Source of the DNA: Roseococcus sp. SYP-B2431
GTDB taxonomy: Bacteria; Pseudomonadota; Alphaproteobacteria; Acetobacterales; Acetobacteraceae
Direction: 5' to 3'
DNA length: 64,000 nucleotides
NCBI RefSeq assembly: GCF_004336745.1
Contig: NZ_SJXD01000029.1
Coordinates: 62,001 to 126,000 of the forward strand
Below, piece after piece: positions 17,510-26,170 of this stretch (positions are counted from its first letter, which is position 1; the number at the start of each line of letters is the position of its first letter). A model generated the notes under the pieces. It saw only the letters and a list, made by a program, of their open reading frames with translations. It ran no database searches and was not told the DNA's origin. A program made the position numbers and the translations under genes.

Positions 17510-18441
17510 TCCCTGCCGTCGTCGCGATCGTCGCGGTCCTGGCCGTCGTGCCGCTGCTCGGCACGCCGGACTACTTCCTGCATCTCGGCATCACCTCGAT
17601 GCTGATGGCGGTCTCCGGCACGGGCTGGGCGATGATGGGGCGCTTCGGCCTGGTCTCGCTGGGTCATGGCGCCTTCATCGGCACGGCGGCCTATGTGATG
17701 GCGCTGCTGTGGAACGAGGCGGGGCTGACGCCCTGGCTCGGCCTGCCCATCGGCGTGGGCGCGGCGATGCTCCTGGCGGCGCTGCTCGGCTATCCCTGCT
17801 TCCGGCTGCGCGTGGTGGGCCATTACTTCGCGCTGGTGACGCTCGCCGCTGGTGAGATCGTGCGCCTGCTGATCGTGGCGCTGCGCGAGCATACGGGCGG
17901 CTCGCTCGGCATGACGCCGCGCCTTGCGCCGGACGCGCCCTTCCTCGCGATGCAGTTCTCCAAGACCGGCTTCTGGTGGATGGCGCTGCTCGTCTGGGTC
18001 TTCGGGCTGGCGGTCTGGTGGATGCTCGACCGCAGCATGTCCTCCAAGGCGCTGGCCGCGATCAACGAGGACCAGGATGCGGCGGCCTCCATCGGCATCC
18101 AGGTGACCTCGGAGAAGCTGCGGGTGACGATCATCTCCGCCGGCATCGCGGCGCTGGGCGGGGCGCTGGGGGCGCAGTACCGGCTCTACCTCAACCCGGA
18201 ATCGCTCGCGGGGATCGGCATCTCGCTGCAGATCGTCTTCGGGGCCATCGCGGGGGGCATGTATTCGATGCTGGGGCCGAGCGTCGGCGCGGTCTTCACC
18301 ATCGCCCTGGAGGAGGTCCTGCGCGTGGGCTTCGGCACGGCCTTCATCGGAGCGGCGCCCTTCGTCTATGGCGTGCTGCTCGTGCTCTTCATCCTCTTCC
18401 TGCCGCGCGGCATCGTGGGATTCTTCGCAAAGCGACGATGA
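17506..18441 (+). CDS. Branched-chain amino acid-type ABC permease, LivM type
   Basis: A 311-residue inner-membrane permease with about nine hydrophobic helices. LivM marks include GRFGLVSLGHGAFIGTAAY near residue 45, the cytoplasmic EAA-like loop AINEDQDAAASIGIQVTSEK, and the C-terminal LFLPRGIVGFFAKRR. It starts by ATGA overlap and ends the transporter operon, 13 bp from a convergent CoA-transferase gene. Confidence 0.93.
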   Translation: MIPAVVAIVAVLAVVPLLGTPDYFLHLGITSMLMAVSGTGWAMMGRFGLVSLGHGAFIGTAAYVMALLWNEAGLTPWLGLPIGVGAAMLLAALLGYPCFRLRVVGHYFALVTLAAGEIVRLLIVALREHTGGSLGMTPRLAPDAPFLAMQFSKTGFWWMALLVWVFGLAVWWMLDRSMSSKALAAINEDQDAAASIGIQVTSEKLRVTIISAGIAALGGALGAQYRLYLNPESLAGIGISLQIVFGAIAGGMYSMLGPSVGAVFTIALEEVLRVGFGTAFIGAAPFVYGVLLVLFILFLPRGIVGFFAKRR

Positions 18442-18454
18442 GCCGACCGGGAGG

Positions 18455-19849
18455 TCACGCCGTCCAGCGCGGCTCCGAGCCGCCGAGCTTCCGCGCGGGG
18501 ATCTCCGTGCCGATCCGCACCCCCGCGATCTCCAGCGGCGGCCGGACGCGCCGGGCCGGCCCCCAGCTGGTCTCCTCGATCGCCTCCGACAGATCGGCCT
18601 CGCCGACCGGCGCCAACGGCCCCTCCTCGGGCGCGGGCCGCGAGACCAGCAGCGCCGCAGTGCGGGCGAGCGAGGTGCGCGAGGCGGAGCCGAGCCCTTC
18701 CGTCACCCGCCGCGTCAGCCCGCGCATCGCCGCGGCGGCCAGGATATAGCCGGTCGCGTGGTCCAGCGCCTGGACGGGCAGGGGCGTGGGCTTGCCGGCG
18801 CCGGCGCGGCGCATGCCCTCGTCGGCGATGCCGGAGCTCATCTGCACCAGGCTGTCGAAGCCGCGGCGGCCCGCCCAGGGACCCGTCCAGCCATAGGCGT
18901 CGAGCCGCACGTCCACGAGGCCCGGGCGCAGGGCATGGCGCGCCCCGGTGCCGAAGCCGAGCCGCTCCAGCGCATCCGGCCGGTAGCCGTTGAGGAAGAT
19001 GTCGGCGCCGCGGAACAGCTCGGCGAGGCGATCCTTCCCCTCCGGGCTGCGCAGGTCCAGCCGGGCGCAGCGCTTGCCGAGCGAGATCTCCGGGACGATG
19101 CCGGGCTCCTCCCAGCCGGGCGGATCGATGCGCAGCACCTCCGCGCCGAGCAGCGCCAGGAAGCGCGTGGCGACCGGCCCGGCCAGCACGCGCGTCATGT
19201 CGAGCACGCGCAGCCCCGCGAGGGGACGCGCCGGATCGAAGGGCCAGTCGCGCTGCGTCGCGGCGCCGGTCGTCTCGATCCAGAGCGGCGGCTCCTGCGC
19301 GACGGCGCTGCCCTGCGGGTGCTCCGCCCAGGCCGCGAGAGAGCGCATCGACGCCGCGCAGCCGCCGGCGGCGACGATCGCGGCTTCGAGCTCCTCCGCC
19401 GACCAGGTCGCCACGGCCCTGGCCACCGCGGCCTTCTCGGGCGGCGCGCCGAGCACGGCGAGCGCGGCGGCGCGGTGGTGCGGCGCATTGGTGTGCAGCT
19501 TGATCCAGCCGTCCCGCGTGGCGTAGTCGCCGGCCACCACGTCCCAGGTCTCCGGCATTTTCCAGCCCTGCGGGCGGATCGACCAGCCGAACCAGAAGGA
19601 GGCGAGGCGGCGGTCCACCGCGACTTCCGGCATGGCGCCGATGCGGGCCGCGGCCAGCTCGGCGGCCGCTAGTCCGGCCGCCGCCACCGAGGCCGCGGCG
19701 ATCGGGGTCGCAGCGAAGGCAGAGGTCAGCCCGCCCTCGCCGGTGAAGCGTGCCCTGGCGAGATGCGCCGCATCCCCGCCGATCCCGGTCCAGATGTCCT
19801 GGAGGAAAACGGCCTCGGTGCCGGCATGGTCGTGTGTCGCCTGATCCAT
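18455..19849 (-). CDS. CaiB/BaiF (class III) CoA-transferase family protein, unusual domain order
   Basis: A 464-residue protein. From about residue 211 it matches the N-terminal lobe of class III CoA-transferases (GLRVLDMTRVLAGP, FNGYRPDALERLG-type loop, GFDSLVQMSSGIADEG, LDHATGYILAAAAM). But residues 105-190 look like the C-terminal small lobe of the same family (ATRDGWIKLHTNAPHHRAA) and come first. Class III enzymes move CoA between carboxylic acids through an aspartyl intermediate. The catalytic Asp normally follows the SG motif; here the segment is shortened to SSGIADEG. ATG at 19849 with AGGAG 9 nt upstream. It may activate the acid imported by the convergent ABC transporter. Activity is uncertain. 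Confidence 0.82.
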   Translation of the reverse strand: MDQATHDHAGTEAVFLQDIWTGIGGDAAHLARARFTGEGGLTSAFAATPIAAASVAAAGLAAAELAAARIGAMPEVAVDRRLASFWFGWSIRPQGWKMPETWDVVAGDYATRDGWIKLHTNAPHHRAAALAVLGAPPEKAAVARAVATWSAEELEAAIVAAGGCAASMRSLAAWAEHPQGSAVAQEPPLWIETTGAATQRDWPFDPARPLAGLRVLDMTRVLAGPVATRFLALLGAEVLRIDPPGWEEPGIVPEISLGKRCARLDLRSPEGKDRLAELFRGADIFLNGYRPDALERLGFGTGARHALRPGLVDVRLDAYGWTGPWAGRRGFDSLVQMSSGIADEGMRRAGAGKPTPLPVQALDHATGYILAAAAMRGLTRRVTEGLGSASRTSLARTAALLVSRPAPEEGPLAPVGEADLSEAIEETSWGPARRVRPPLEIAGVRIGTEIPARKLGGSEPRWTA

Positions 19850-20084
19850 CGGCTGTGCTCCTGCCCGTATCCGGCCAGCGCACGCCCGTTCCGGGACGCC
19901 GTCAATATTGCGCCCCGGGCTGGTCCTCGCGCCGGCTTCTCGGGCCACGGCTTCCGAACGGCCCCCTCGGCCGGCAAGCTGGCTGGCGACCGGCGCGACG
20001 CCCAGTATCGACCCGGCCCCTCCCGCTACGAGCGGCTGGTCGACGGCACCAGGCTGACCGTGCCTCGGATGATCTGGGGCAGGC

Positions 20085-20804
20085 TCAGAGGAGCACGCCC
20101 GGCAGGAAGATCGGCGCCTTCTCCATCCGGTCGACCACCTGCCGGACGCCGTCGATCCGGCTGGCGAGGACGCAGAGGCCCTGGCGGATGGCTGCGGAAT
20201 GCACGAAGCCATGGAAGGTGACGACGCCGTCCGCGACCTCCGGGGAAATATAGAGGCTGTCGGCCCAGGGCTCCTTCTTGATCTCGCGCCGCAGGGCGGC
20301 GGCGATCCGGTCATCCTGGTTCCGTTCCGGCGCGGCGATCCCGCCCGGCGGCTGCATTGCCGCGAAGAGCAGGTCGGCCCGGGACACCATCCCGACGAGC
20401 CGGCCGTCCGCGGTCACGATGGGCAGCCGCTTGATGCGGCGCTCCTCCATCAGCCGGGCGCAATGCGCGGTCGTGGCCTCGGGCGTGGCCGTGACCAGCT
20501 CGGTCGTCATGATGTCCCGGGCGGTCCGCCCGTGGGTCCGCGCATAGCGCCGCGCCTCGGCGTCGTCGTCGCGCAGCAGGCGGGCGATCCAGGACCGCAC
20601 GGGATCCTCCGATCCGGCGACGCGGCGCAGCAGGTCGGCCTCCGTCACGATTCCCAGAAGCTGCCCGGCCGTGTCGGTGACCGGCACCGAGGAGATGCCC
20701 TTCTCGCTCAGCAGGCGCGCGATCGCGTGGACCGGCATGTCGGGCGGCACGGTGACGAGGGTGGCCGTCATCAGGTCGCGCGCAAGGAATGTCTCGGTCG
20801 TCAT
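20085..20804 (-). CDS. CBS-CBS-BON domain protein
   Basis: A 239-residue cytoplasmic protein. Two CBS domains span about residues 8-65 and 95-150 (LMTATLVTV..., IMTTELVTA...), forming a Bateman module that binds adenosine nucleotides. A BON domain lies at about 175-235 (VADGVVTFHGFVHS). This architecture is widespread and linked to stress or energy sensing, with no fixed reaction. CGGAG lies 6 nt before the ATG. The gene is alone, on the same strand as the SMP-30 gene 115 bp upstream. Confidence 0.92.
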   Translation of the reverse strand: MTTETFLARDLMTATLVTVPPDMPVHAIARLLSEKGISSVPVTDTAGQLLGIVTEADLLRRVAGSEDPVRSWIARLLRDDDAEARRYARTHGRTARDIMTTELVTATPEATTAHCARLMEERRIKRLPIVTADGRLVGMVSRADLLFAAMQPPGGIAAPERNQDDRIAAALRREIKKEPWADSLYISPEVADGVVTFHGFVHSAAIRQGLCVLASRIDGVRQVVDRMEKAPIFLPGVLL

Positions 20805-20919
20805 GGCACTCTCCGGTCGATCAGCATCGCATGATCCGCTGCCGGTGCTTCCGCCGGCAGCGGCCATGCTACGCATTTGGCGCATAGGCCGGGAAATGCC
20901 TTGATATGCGTCAAGCCTC

Positions 20920-21936
20920 TTACCCGCCCGGCGCGCCCTGCGTGTTCACGTAGAGCGAGTAGAGCGACTTGCTCGCCGTCATGAACAGCCGGTTTCGGTG
21001 CCGCCCGCCGAAGGCGACATTGGCGCAGCGCTCGGGCAGGCGGATATGGCCGATCGCCGCCGCGTCCTTGTTGAAGACGCGCACGCCGTCGAACTCGGGC
21101 GTGCCCATGCCCCAGCCGCACCAGAGGTTGCCGTCCACGTCCACACGGAAGCCGTCCGGCGTCTCGCCGTCCCTGCACTGGACGAAAATGCGGTTGTTGG
21201 AGAGGCGGCCCGAGGAAGCATCCACGTCGAAGACGCGGATGACGCGCGGGGTGGCCGCGGCCTCGACCACGTAGAGCTTCGATTCGTCCGGCGAGAAGGC
21301 GAGGCCGTTCGGGCGCCCGATGTCGCCGGACGCGACCGTGACCTGCCCCGTCTGCCCGTCGATCCGGTAGATGTTGGTGGGCAGCTCGGGCTGGGCCATC
21401 TCGCCCTCGTAGAAGCCGAGGATGCCGAAGGGCGGGTCGGTGAACCAGATGCTGCCGTCCGACTTCGCCACCACGTCGTTGGGGCTGTTGAGGCGCTTGC
21501 CGTCGAAGCGGTCTGCCAGGACGGTGATGCTGCCGTCGAACTCCGTGCGGGTGACACGCCGGGTCAGGTGCTCGCAGGTGATAAGGCGCCCCTGGCGGTC
21601 GCGGGTGTTGCCGTTGGCGTTGTTGGACGGGCCGCGGAACACGTCCACATGGCCGGTCTCCTCCGACCAGCGGAGCATCCGGTTGTTCGGGATGTCCGAC
21701 CAGACCAGGCAGCGGTGGTCGCCGAACCAGGCCGGCCCCTCGCTCCAGCGCGCCCCGGTCCAGAGCTGCTCGACCCCGGCGAGCGCCAGGCGGTAGCGGT
21801 TGAAGGAGGGGTCGAGCACCTGCACGGCAGGATCGGGGTAGCGTTCCACGTTCTGGCTCCGGGCTGAGGAGAGGAGAGCGGGCAAGGCGAGCACGGCCCC
21901 TGCGGCCGAAAGCAGGCCGCGGCGGTTGGCGTCCAT
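20920..21936 (-). CDS. SMP-30/gluconolactonase/LRE family protein
   Basis: A 338-residue exported six-bladed beta-propeller. The N-terminus MDANRRGLLSAAGAVLALP looks like a Tat signal, with cleavage near ARS. Conserved metal-site segments are WSEGPAWF, NSPNDVVAKSDGSIWFTDP and RPNGLAFSPDESKLYV. The family includes gluconolactonases and other lactone hydrolases that need a divalent metal. GGAGG lies 8 nt upstream of the ATG. The gene is divergent from nhaA and has no pathway neighbours. Confidence 0.91.
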   Translation of the reverse strand: MDANRRGLLSAAGAVLALPALLSSARSQNVERYPDPAVQVLDPSFNRYRLALAGVEQLWTGARWSEGPAWFGDHRCLVWSDIPNNRMLRWSEETGHVDVFRGPSNNANGNTRDRQGRLITCEHLTRRVTRTEFDGSITVLADRFDGKRLNSPNDVVAKSDGSIWFTDPPFGILGFYEGEMAQPELPTNIYRIDGQTGQVTVASGDIGRPNGLAFSPDESKLYVVEAAATPRVIRVFDVDASSGRLSNNRIFVQCRDGETPDGFRVDVDGNLWCGWGMGTPEFDGVRVFNKDAAAIGHIRLPERCANVAFGGRHRNRLFMTASKSLYSLYVNTQGAPGG

Positions 21937-22071
21937 CTGGGTTCCCTCCGAGTGTTCTTGTCGGGCCGTTGATCGGCCGCAGCCACGCTAACACGGAGCC
22001 CCGCGGGCGCCAGCCTGGAGGTGGGCCCAGGCCGGCGGGCTTCGGCGCGCGAGGAACCCGGGCCGGCACGG

Positions 22072-22099
22072 TTGCGACCGCTCGATCCGGTGCCATAAT
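22072..22099 (+). promoter_or_regulatory. Sigma-70-like promoter for nhaA
   Basis: TTGCGA (22072-22077) and CATAAT (22094-22099) with a 16-bp spacer fit a housekeeping promoter. Transcription would start near 22106, giving a leader of about 80 nt with the structure described in the next entry. Confidence 0.5.
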
Positions 22100-22109
22100 G
22101 CCGGCCGGG

Positions 22110-22183
22110 TGTCGGCGCTTCACGGGCGTGGACAGGTTTCAGCGTTGGTCGGGCCGCCAACGCTGGTGATCCATGCCCGGAGG
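22110..22183 (+). promoter_or_regulatory. Structured nhaA leader, candidate cation riboswitch
   Basis: A perfect 9-bp hairpin (CAGCGTTGG/CCAACGCTG, 22140-22165) is enclosed by a second helix, 22123-22132 with 22170-22179 (10 bp, one G-U), whose 3' strand runs into the GGAGG ribosome-binding site (22179-22183). The 5' strand of that helix can instead pair upstream (TGTC 22110-22113 with GACA 22131-22134, plus an inner 4-bp stem), so the two folds exclude each other. Known Li+ riboswitch families (nhaA-I, nhaA-II) occupy this position in other bacteria. Whether this is one of them I cannot tell by eye. Confidence 0.45.
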
Positions 22184-22187
22184 CCAC

Positions 22188-23384
22188 ATGGCCCAGACCC
22201 GCTACGTCCCCCCCAGCGCCCTGCGGCGTTTCCTCGACAATCAGTCCTCCGCGGGGCTGGTGCTGATGGGGGCGGCCGCGCTCGCGCTGCTGATCGCCAA
22301 TTCGCCGTTCCGGCCCGACTATGAGGGCCTGCTGCAACGCCATGTCGGTCCGTTATCCGTCGAGCACTGGATCAACGACGGGCTGATGGCCGTGTTCTTT
22401 GTGCTCGTCGGCCTCGAGATCAAGCGCGAGGCGGTCGTCGGCCAGCTGTCCACCTGGTCCCGCCGGGCCTTGCCGGGAATCGCGGCTGCCGGCGGGATGG
22501 CGGTTCCGGCCCTGGTGTATCTGGCCTTCAATCCGGGCCTCACGGCGCATGGCTGGGCGATACCGGCCGCCACGGACATCGCCTTCGCGCTCGGCGTCAT
22601 CTCCCTGCTCGGCAAGCGGGTTCCAGCCTCGCTACGGGTGTTCCTGGCGGCCCTCGCCATCATCGACGACCTGGGCGCCGTCCTCATCATCGCCCTCTTC
22701 TACACCGCAGGACTGTCCCTTCCCGACCTGGCGGGGGCCGCGGTCGTGATCGCGGTGCTGGCCGGGATGAACAGGCTCGGCGTGCGGCGCCTGACGCCCT
22801 ATCTTCTCCTGGGCCTCGTGCTCTGGCTCCTGGTGCTCCGATCCGGCGTCCATGCCACGCTCGCCGGGGTGATCCTGGCCTTCGCCATCCCTCTGCGCCC
22901 TTCTGGGGACCGGCTGGACGGGGAGCAAGGCAGCCCGCTTCTCCGGCTGGAGCTTGCGCTCCACCGGCCCGTCGGCTTTCTGATCGTGCCCGTCTTCGGG
23001 CTGGCCAATGCCGGGGTGCCCTTTCTGAACCTCTCGGCGGAGACCCTGGCGTCCTCCGTGACGCTGGGCGTCGGGCTCGGCCTGCTGCTGGGCAAGTTCG
23101 TCGGTGTGTTCGGCTTCGCGACCCTCGCCATTCGCCTCGGGATCGCGGATATGCCGGCCTATGCGGGCCGGCTCCAGCTCGCCGGGACCGCGCTGCTGTG
23201 CGGCATCGGCTTCACCATGAGCCTGTTCATCACGCTTCTCGCCTTCCCCGGCGATCCGCTCCTGCAGGCCCAGGCGAAGCTCGGCATCCTGGCGGGATCC
23301 TTCCTCGCCGGCCTGCTGGGCTGCGTGGTGCTCCGGCTCGCGCCCCAGGACTGGCCGGGCACGCCGTCGCGGCCCGGCCCATGA
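22188..23384 (+). CDS. nhaA: Na+/H+ antiporter NhaA
   Basis: A 398-residue inner-membrane antiporter with about twelve helices. Residues matching the E. coli catalytic and transport sites are present: the aspartate in [11 protein letters not shown], the adjacent pair in [16 protein letters not shown], and the lysine in [12 protein letters not shown]. It exchanges internal Na+ or Li+ for external H+ and is activated at alkaline pH. I chose the ATG at 22188 because GGAGG lies 4 nt upstream; the ATG at 22173 would be buried in the leader helix. It is a single-gene unit with its own promoter and structured leader, converging with a methyltransferase gene. Confidence 0.95.
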   Translation: MAQTRYVPPSALRRFLDNQSSAGLVLMGAAALALLIANSPFRPDYEGLLQRHVGPLSVEHWINDGLMAVFFVLVGLEIKREAVVGQLSTWSRRALPGIAAAGGMAVPALVYLAFNPGLTAHGWAIPAATDIAFALGVISLLGKRVPASLRVFLAALAIIDDLGAVLIIALFYTAGLSLPDLAGAAVVIAVLAGMNRLGVRRLTPYLLLGLVLWLLVLRSGVHATLAGVILAFAIPLRPSGDRLDGEQGSPLLRLELALHRPVGFLIVPVFGLANAGVPFLNLSAETLASSVTLGVGLGLLLGKFVGVFGFATLAIRLGIADMPAYAGRLQLAGTALLCGIGFTMSLFITLLAFPGDPLLQAQAKLGILAGSFLAGLLGCVVLRLAPQDWPGTPSRPGP

Positions 23385-23396
23385 TTCAGCTCGGCC

Positions 23397-24323
23397 TCAC
23401 CGCCACAGCGTGTCGGCGACGTCGCGCTTCAGGCGGCGGTAGGTCGCCCCGATCCACGCTCCGCCGAGGATATAGGCCAGCGGGCTGATGGGGTTGAACC
23501 CGGCGCGGACGCGCTCGGCCAGGGTGGGGTCGGGCCGCAGGTCGCAAGACCCGCGCGTGTAGACGGCATTGGTGCCCTGCCGCGGAAAGCGGGGATCGAG
23601 GCACAGGCCCGCCGACGAGGCGAGCAGGTCCAGCGTCTCCGGAAGGAAGCCGTGCACATGCGCGAAGTGCAGCCGGTCGAAGGCCGGCCTGGGAGAGGGC
23701 CCCATGTCCGGCACGGCGAGATAGAGCACGCCCTCGGGCTTCAGCAGCGCCACCAGACTCCGCAGCGTCCCGAGGGGATCCCGCAGGTGCTCGAAGACGT
23801 GGTTGCTCGTGATGGCATCGAAGGGCTCTTCCGTTTGCGGAAGATCGGAATGAACGCTCAGCCCCAGGCCCCGTGCGTAGCCCGCATAGGCTTCGCCCGG
23901 TTCGACCCCCACCATCGTCCACTGCCGCCGGCCGCCTTCCGCCAGGAACTCGCCGGAGCCGCAGCCGTAGTCGAGGACACGGGCGCCCGGCGCGAGGACC
24001 GGCGCGAACAGATCGGCCCGCCGCACGGCTTCCGCGCGCGTCCGCACCAGGTGCCGGCGCGGCGGGCCGCTCCCCGCCAGCTGATAGTCCAGCCGATAGG
24101 AGTGGCGGTAGTAATCGGCGAGCTCGGCCTCCGTCGGCATGGGGTCCGTCCGGATGAGGCCGCAATCCGAGCAGACGACGGTGTTGAGCCGCTTGATCCG
24201 CCGGTCGTATCCCGACACGGGCAGGGTCGCGGAGGCGCCGCAGATGTTGCAAGCCTCCTTGCGGCCGACATAGTCGTAAGGGCGCAAGGGGACGAAGCGG
24301 GCGAGGCCGGCGAGACGCTGCAT
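23397..24323 (-). CDS. Class I SAM-dependent methyltransferase with N-terminal zinc-ribbon
   Basis: A 308-residue protein. Two Cys pairs (CNICG at about 27 and CSDCG at about 51) suggest a small zinc-ribbon. The methyltransferase domain starts at about 110, with SAM motif VLDYGCGSGEF, then the post-II segment NHVFEHLRDP. This arrangement is common in sugar or polysaccharide C-methyltransferases and uncharacterised surface-modification enzymes. It lacks neighbours of such a pathway. It has no strong ribosome-binding site other than GAGGAGG-like bases near 24325-24330 on the opposite strand, so the start is approximate. Confidence 0.85.
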   Translation of the reverse strand: MQRLAGLARFVPLRPYDYVGRKEACNICGASATLPVSGYDRRIKRLNTVVCSDCGLIRTDPMPTEAELADYYRHSYRLDYQLAGSGPPRRHLVRTRAEAVRRADLFAPVLAPGARVLDYGCGSGEFLAEGGRRQWTMVGVEPGEAYAGYARGLGLSVHSDLPQTEEPFDAITSNHVFEHLRDPLGTLRSLVALLKPEGVLYLAVPDMGPSPRPAFDRLHFAHVHGFLPETLDLLASSAGLCLDPRFPRQGTNAVYTRGSCDLRPDPTLAERVRAGFNPISPLAYILGGAWIGATYRRLKRDVADTLWR

Positions 24324-24758
24324 GAGGAGGTTCCTGAAGAAGAGTGCACGTGCTCGCTAGGCCGCCCAAGCGGGGTGCTGCCCGGAACAGGCCGAAGCAG
24401 AAGCGGTTCGTTGACCGGTGTTCAGAGCGCCCCGCGCCTCACGGCGGAGTGCGGGCCGTTCCCTCGGGCGGGAGGCTTTTCATTGCTATCGATTCATGAC
24501 TGAGGGCCGCGCCAGGCCATCACCGCAAGCGCCGGCTGTGTTGCCGGAAGGCCCCGAACTCGGTGAAACGAGCCGGATCGGTGTGCAAGCCCGCGAAATT
24601 CCCTCGACATCGCCAGGAGGGCGACGCCTTCCCTCGCACCGTGGCGCATGCGGCCTGAAGAGCCCAGTGTGGTGTCTGCCACGCGATGCATGACTGGAGT
24701 TTTAGCCGCCGCGAGGGCCTTCGCAATCCACCTGCCGCAAAAAGGCTGAGCGCCGCTC
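24324..24758. other. Intergenic region without a supported gene
   Basis: These 435 bp separate the methyltransferase start from the end of a Bug gene. One minus-strand frame (about 24494-24720) reads as a Met/Arg/Ala-rich stretch without a start signal or recognised motif. It could be a decayed gene fragment. I see no tRNA, repeat or clear promoter apart from what the methyltransferase must use. Confidence 0.5.
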
Positions 24759-25769
24759 TCAATCCGCCCTGGCCCCGGAGACCCGGACCACTTCCGTCCA
24801 CCGCGCCATATCCTCGCGCATGAACTGCCCGAACTCCTCGCGGCTGGTCGGCGCAGGCTCGGCCCCACCGTCGCGGATGCGCCGCGCCACCGCCGGCTCG
24901 TTCAGCGCCGCGACCACCAGCCGGTTCATCGCCTCCAGCACCGGCTCGGGCGTGCGCGCGGGCGCGACCACGCCGAACCAGGCCCGGACGTCGAAGCCGG
25001 GTGCGACGGTCTCGGCAAGCGTCGGCACGGCCGGCTCGCTCGGCCAGCGCTGTGGCGTGGTGACGGCGAGCAGCCGCAGCCGCCCTTCGCGGACATGCGG
25101 CATGTAGACCGGGATGTTGTCGATCACGGACTGCACCTGACCGCCCAGGAAATCCGGCAGCAGCGGGCCGCTGCCACGATAGGGGACGTGCACCATGTCG
25201 GTGCCGGTGCGCAGCTTGAAGTATTCCTGCGTGACATGGCCCGAGGTGCCGTTGCCGGGCGAGGCGCAGGTGACGCGGCCGGGCTGCGCCTTCGCCAGCG
25301 CCACGAACTCCTCGATGGTCCGCGCCGGCACGCTCGGATGCACGAGGACGCCATTGGCCACGACCGAGATCATCGAGACGGGCGCGATGTCGCGCAGCAC
25401 GTCGTACTGGATCTGGCCGGCGCGCAGCGCGGCGCCCGCCGTCATGGAGATGGAGGTGGACATGAGGGTGTGCCCGTCCTCCGTGCGCGCCAGCAGCTCG
25501 TTGGCCAAGGTGCCGCCGCCGCCCGGCCGGTTCTCCACGACCACCGCCTGGCCGAGCATCGCGCTCAGCCGCTCCGAGAGGAGGCGCGCATAGACGTCGG
25601 GCAGGCCAGCCGGCGGGAAGCCCACGAGCATGCGGACCGGGCGGCTGGGCCATCCGGCCAGGCCCGAGCCGGTCGGCGCCGAGCCGGGCGACGCCGAGCC
25701 CTGGGCCATGGCGCGCGCGCCGGGCAGGGGCAGCGCGGCCGCCATGCCCAAGAGGAGCCGTCTTTTCAT
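24759..25769 (-). CDS. Bug/TctC family tripartite tricarboxylate receptor protein
   Basis: A 336-residue periplasmic binding protein with a signal peptide ending near ARAMAQ. After it comes an unusual Gly/Ser/Pro-rich linker of about 16 residues before the mature fold begins with WPSRPVRMLVGFPPAGLPDV. Other family segments are VVVENRPGGGGT and HVPYRGSGPLLPD. It stands alone on its strand, so its substrate cannot be guessed from neighbours. The ribosome-binding site is weak. Confidence 0.92.
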   Translation of the reverse strand: MKRRLLLGMAAALPLPGARAMAQGSASPGSAPTGSGLAGWPSRPVRMLVGFPPAGLPDVYARLLSERLSAMLGQAVVVENRPGGGGTLANELLARTEDGHTLMSTSISMTAGAALRAGQIQYDVLRDIAPVSMISVVANGVLVHPSVPARTIEEFVALAKAQPGRVTCASPGNGTSGHVTQEYFKLRTGTDMVHVPYRGSGPLLPDFLGGQVQSVIDNIPVYMPHVREGRLRLLAVTTPQRWPSEPAVPTLAETVAPGFDVRAWFGVVAPARTPEPVLEAMNRLVVAALNEPAVARRIRDGGAEPAPTSREEFGQFMREDMARWTEVVRVSGARAD

Positions 25770-26170
25770 TCCGTCGTCGTCCCCACAGTCCTGGCGCGCA
25801 GTCCAGCACGACACGCGGCCGAGGACGAGCGGTCTTTATAAGGAAAAAGGCGGTTTCCGCTCGCGGAGCCCCAGGCCGCAGGTGCGCTCGGCCTCCGGGG
25901 CAGCACGGCCTGGGACAAACCGTGGCGCTGCGGATGCCGGAGTTCCAGCACACCGGCATGCGACTTCTTGGGCGGAGCAGCGTTGGACGACATCCCATAA
26001 ACATATGTTATCGAGCGCTGGGATTCTTCGATAAAGTAACACAAAAAAGCACAAAACACCGCTTTATCTGTTATTTTATGCGGAAATAGATTCAATCAGA
26101 ATGTGAAATTAATTTCGGTAAGCGGCATTACCTTCCTGCCGGGGAAGAAATTCCGGGTAAGGAGAAGAAA
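25770..26170. other. Intergenic region with AT-rich island
   Basis: The left 200 bp have ordinary GC-rich composition and no convincing gene. From about 25985 to 26165 the composition becomes strikingly AT-rich, with a perfect 10-bp palindrome AACATATGTT (26000-26009), an A-run at 26042-26047 and several TATTTTAT-like elements. This must contain the promoter of the collagen-like lipoprotein gene that follows. AT-rich control regions like this often mark genes under silencer or stress control, or horizontally acquired genes. Confidence 0.6.

Noticed and set aside
24494-24720. Minus-strand frame in the methyltransferase-Bug gap, possible decayed gene
   Set aside because: No start, no motif, and no flanking repeats to call a mobile element remnant.
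25766-26095. Minus-strand frame across the AT-rich island
   Set aside because: Crosses the likely promoter region; composition and lack of motif argue against a gene.
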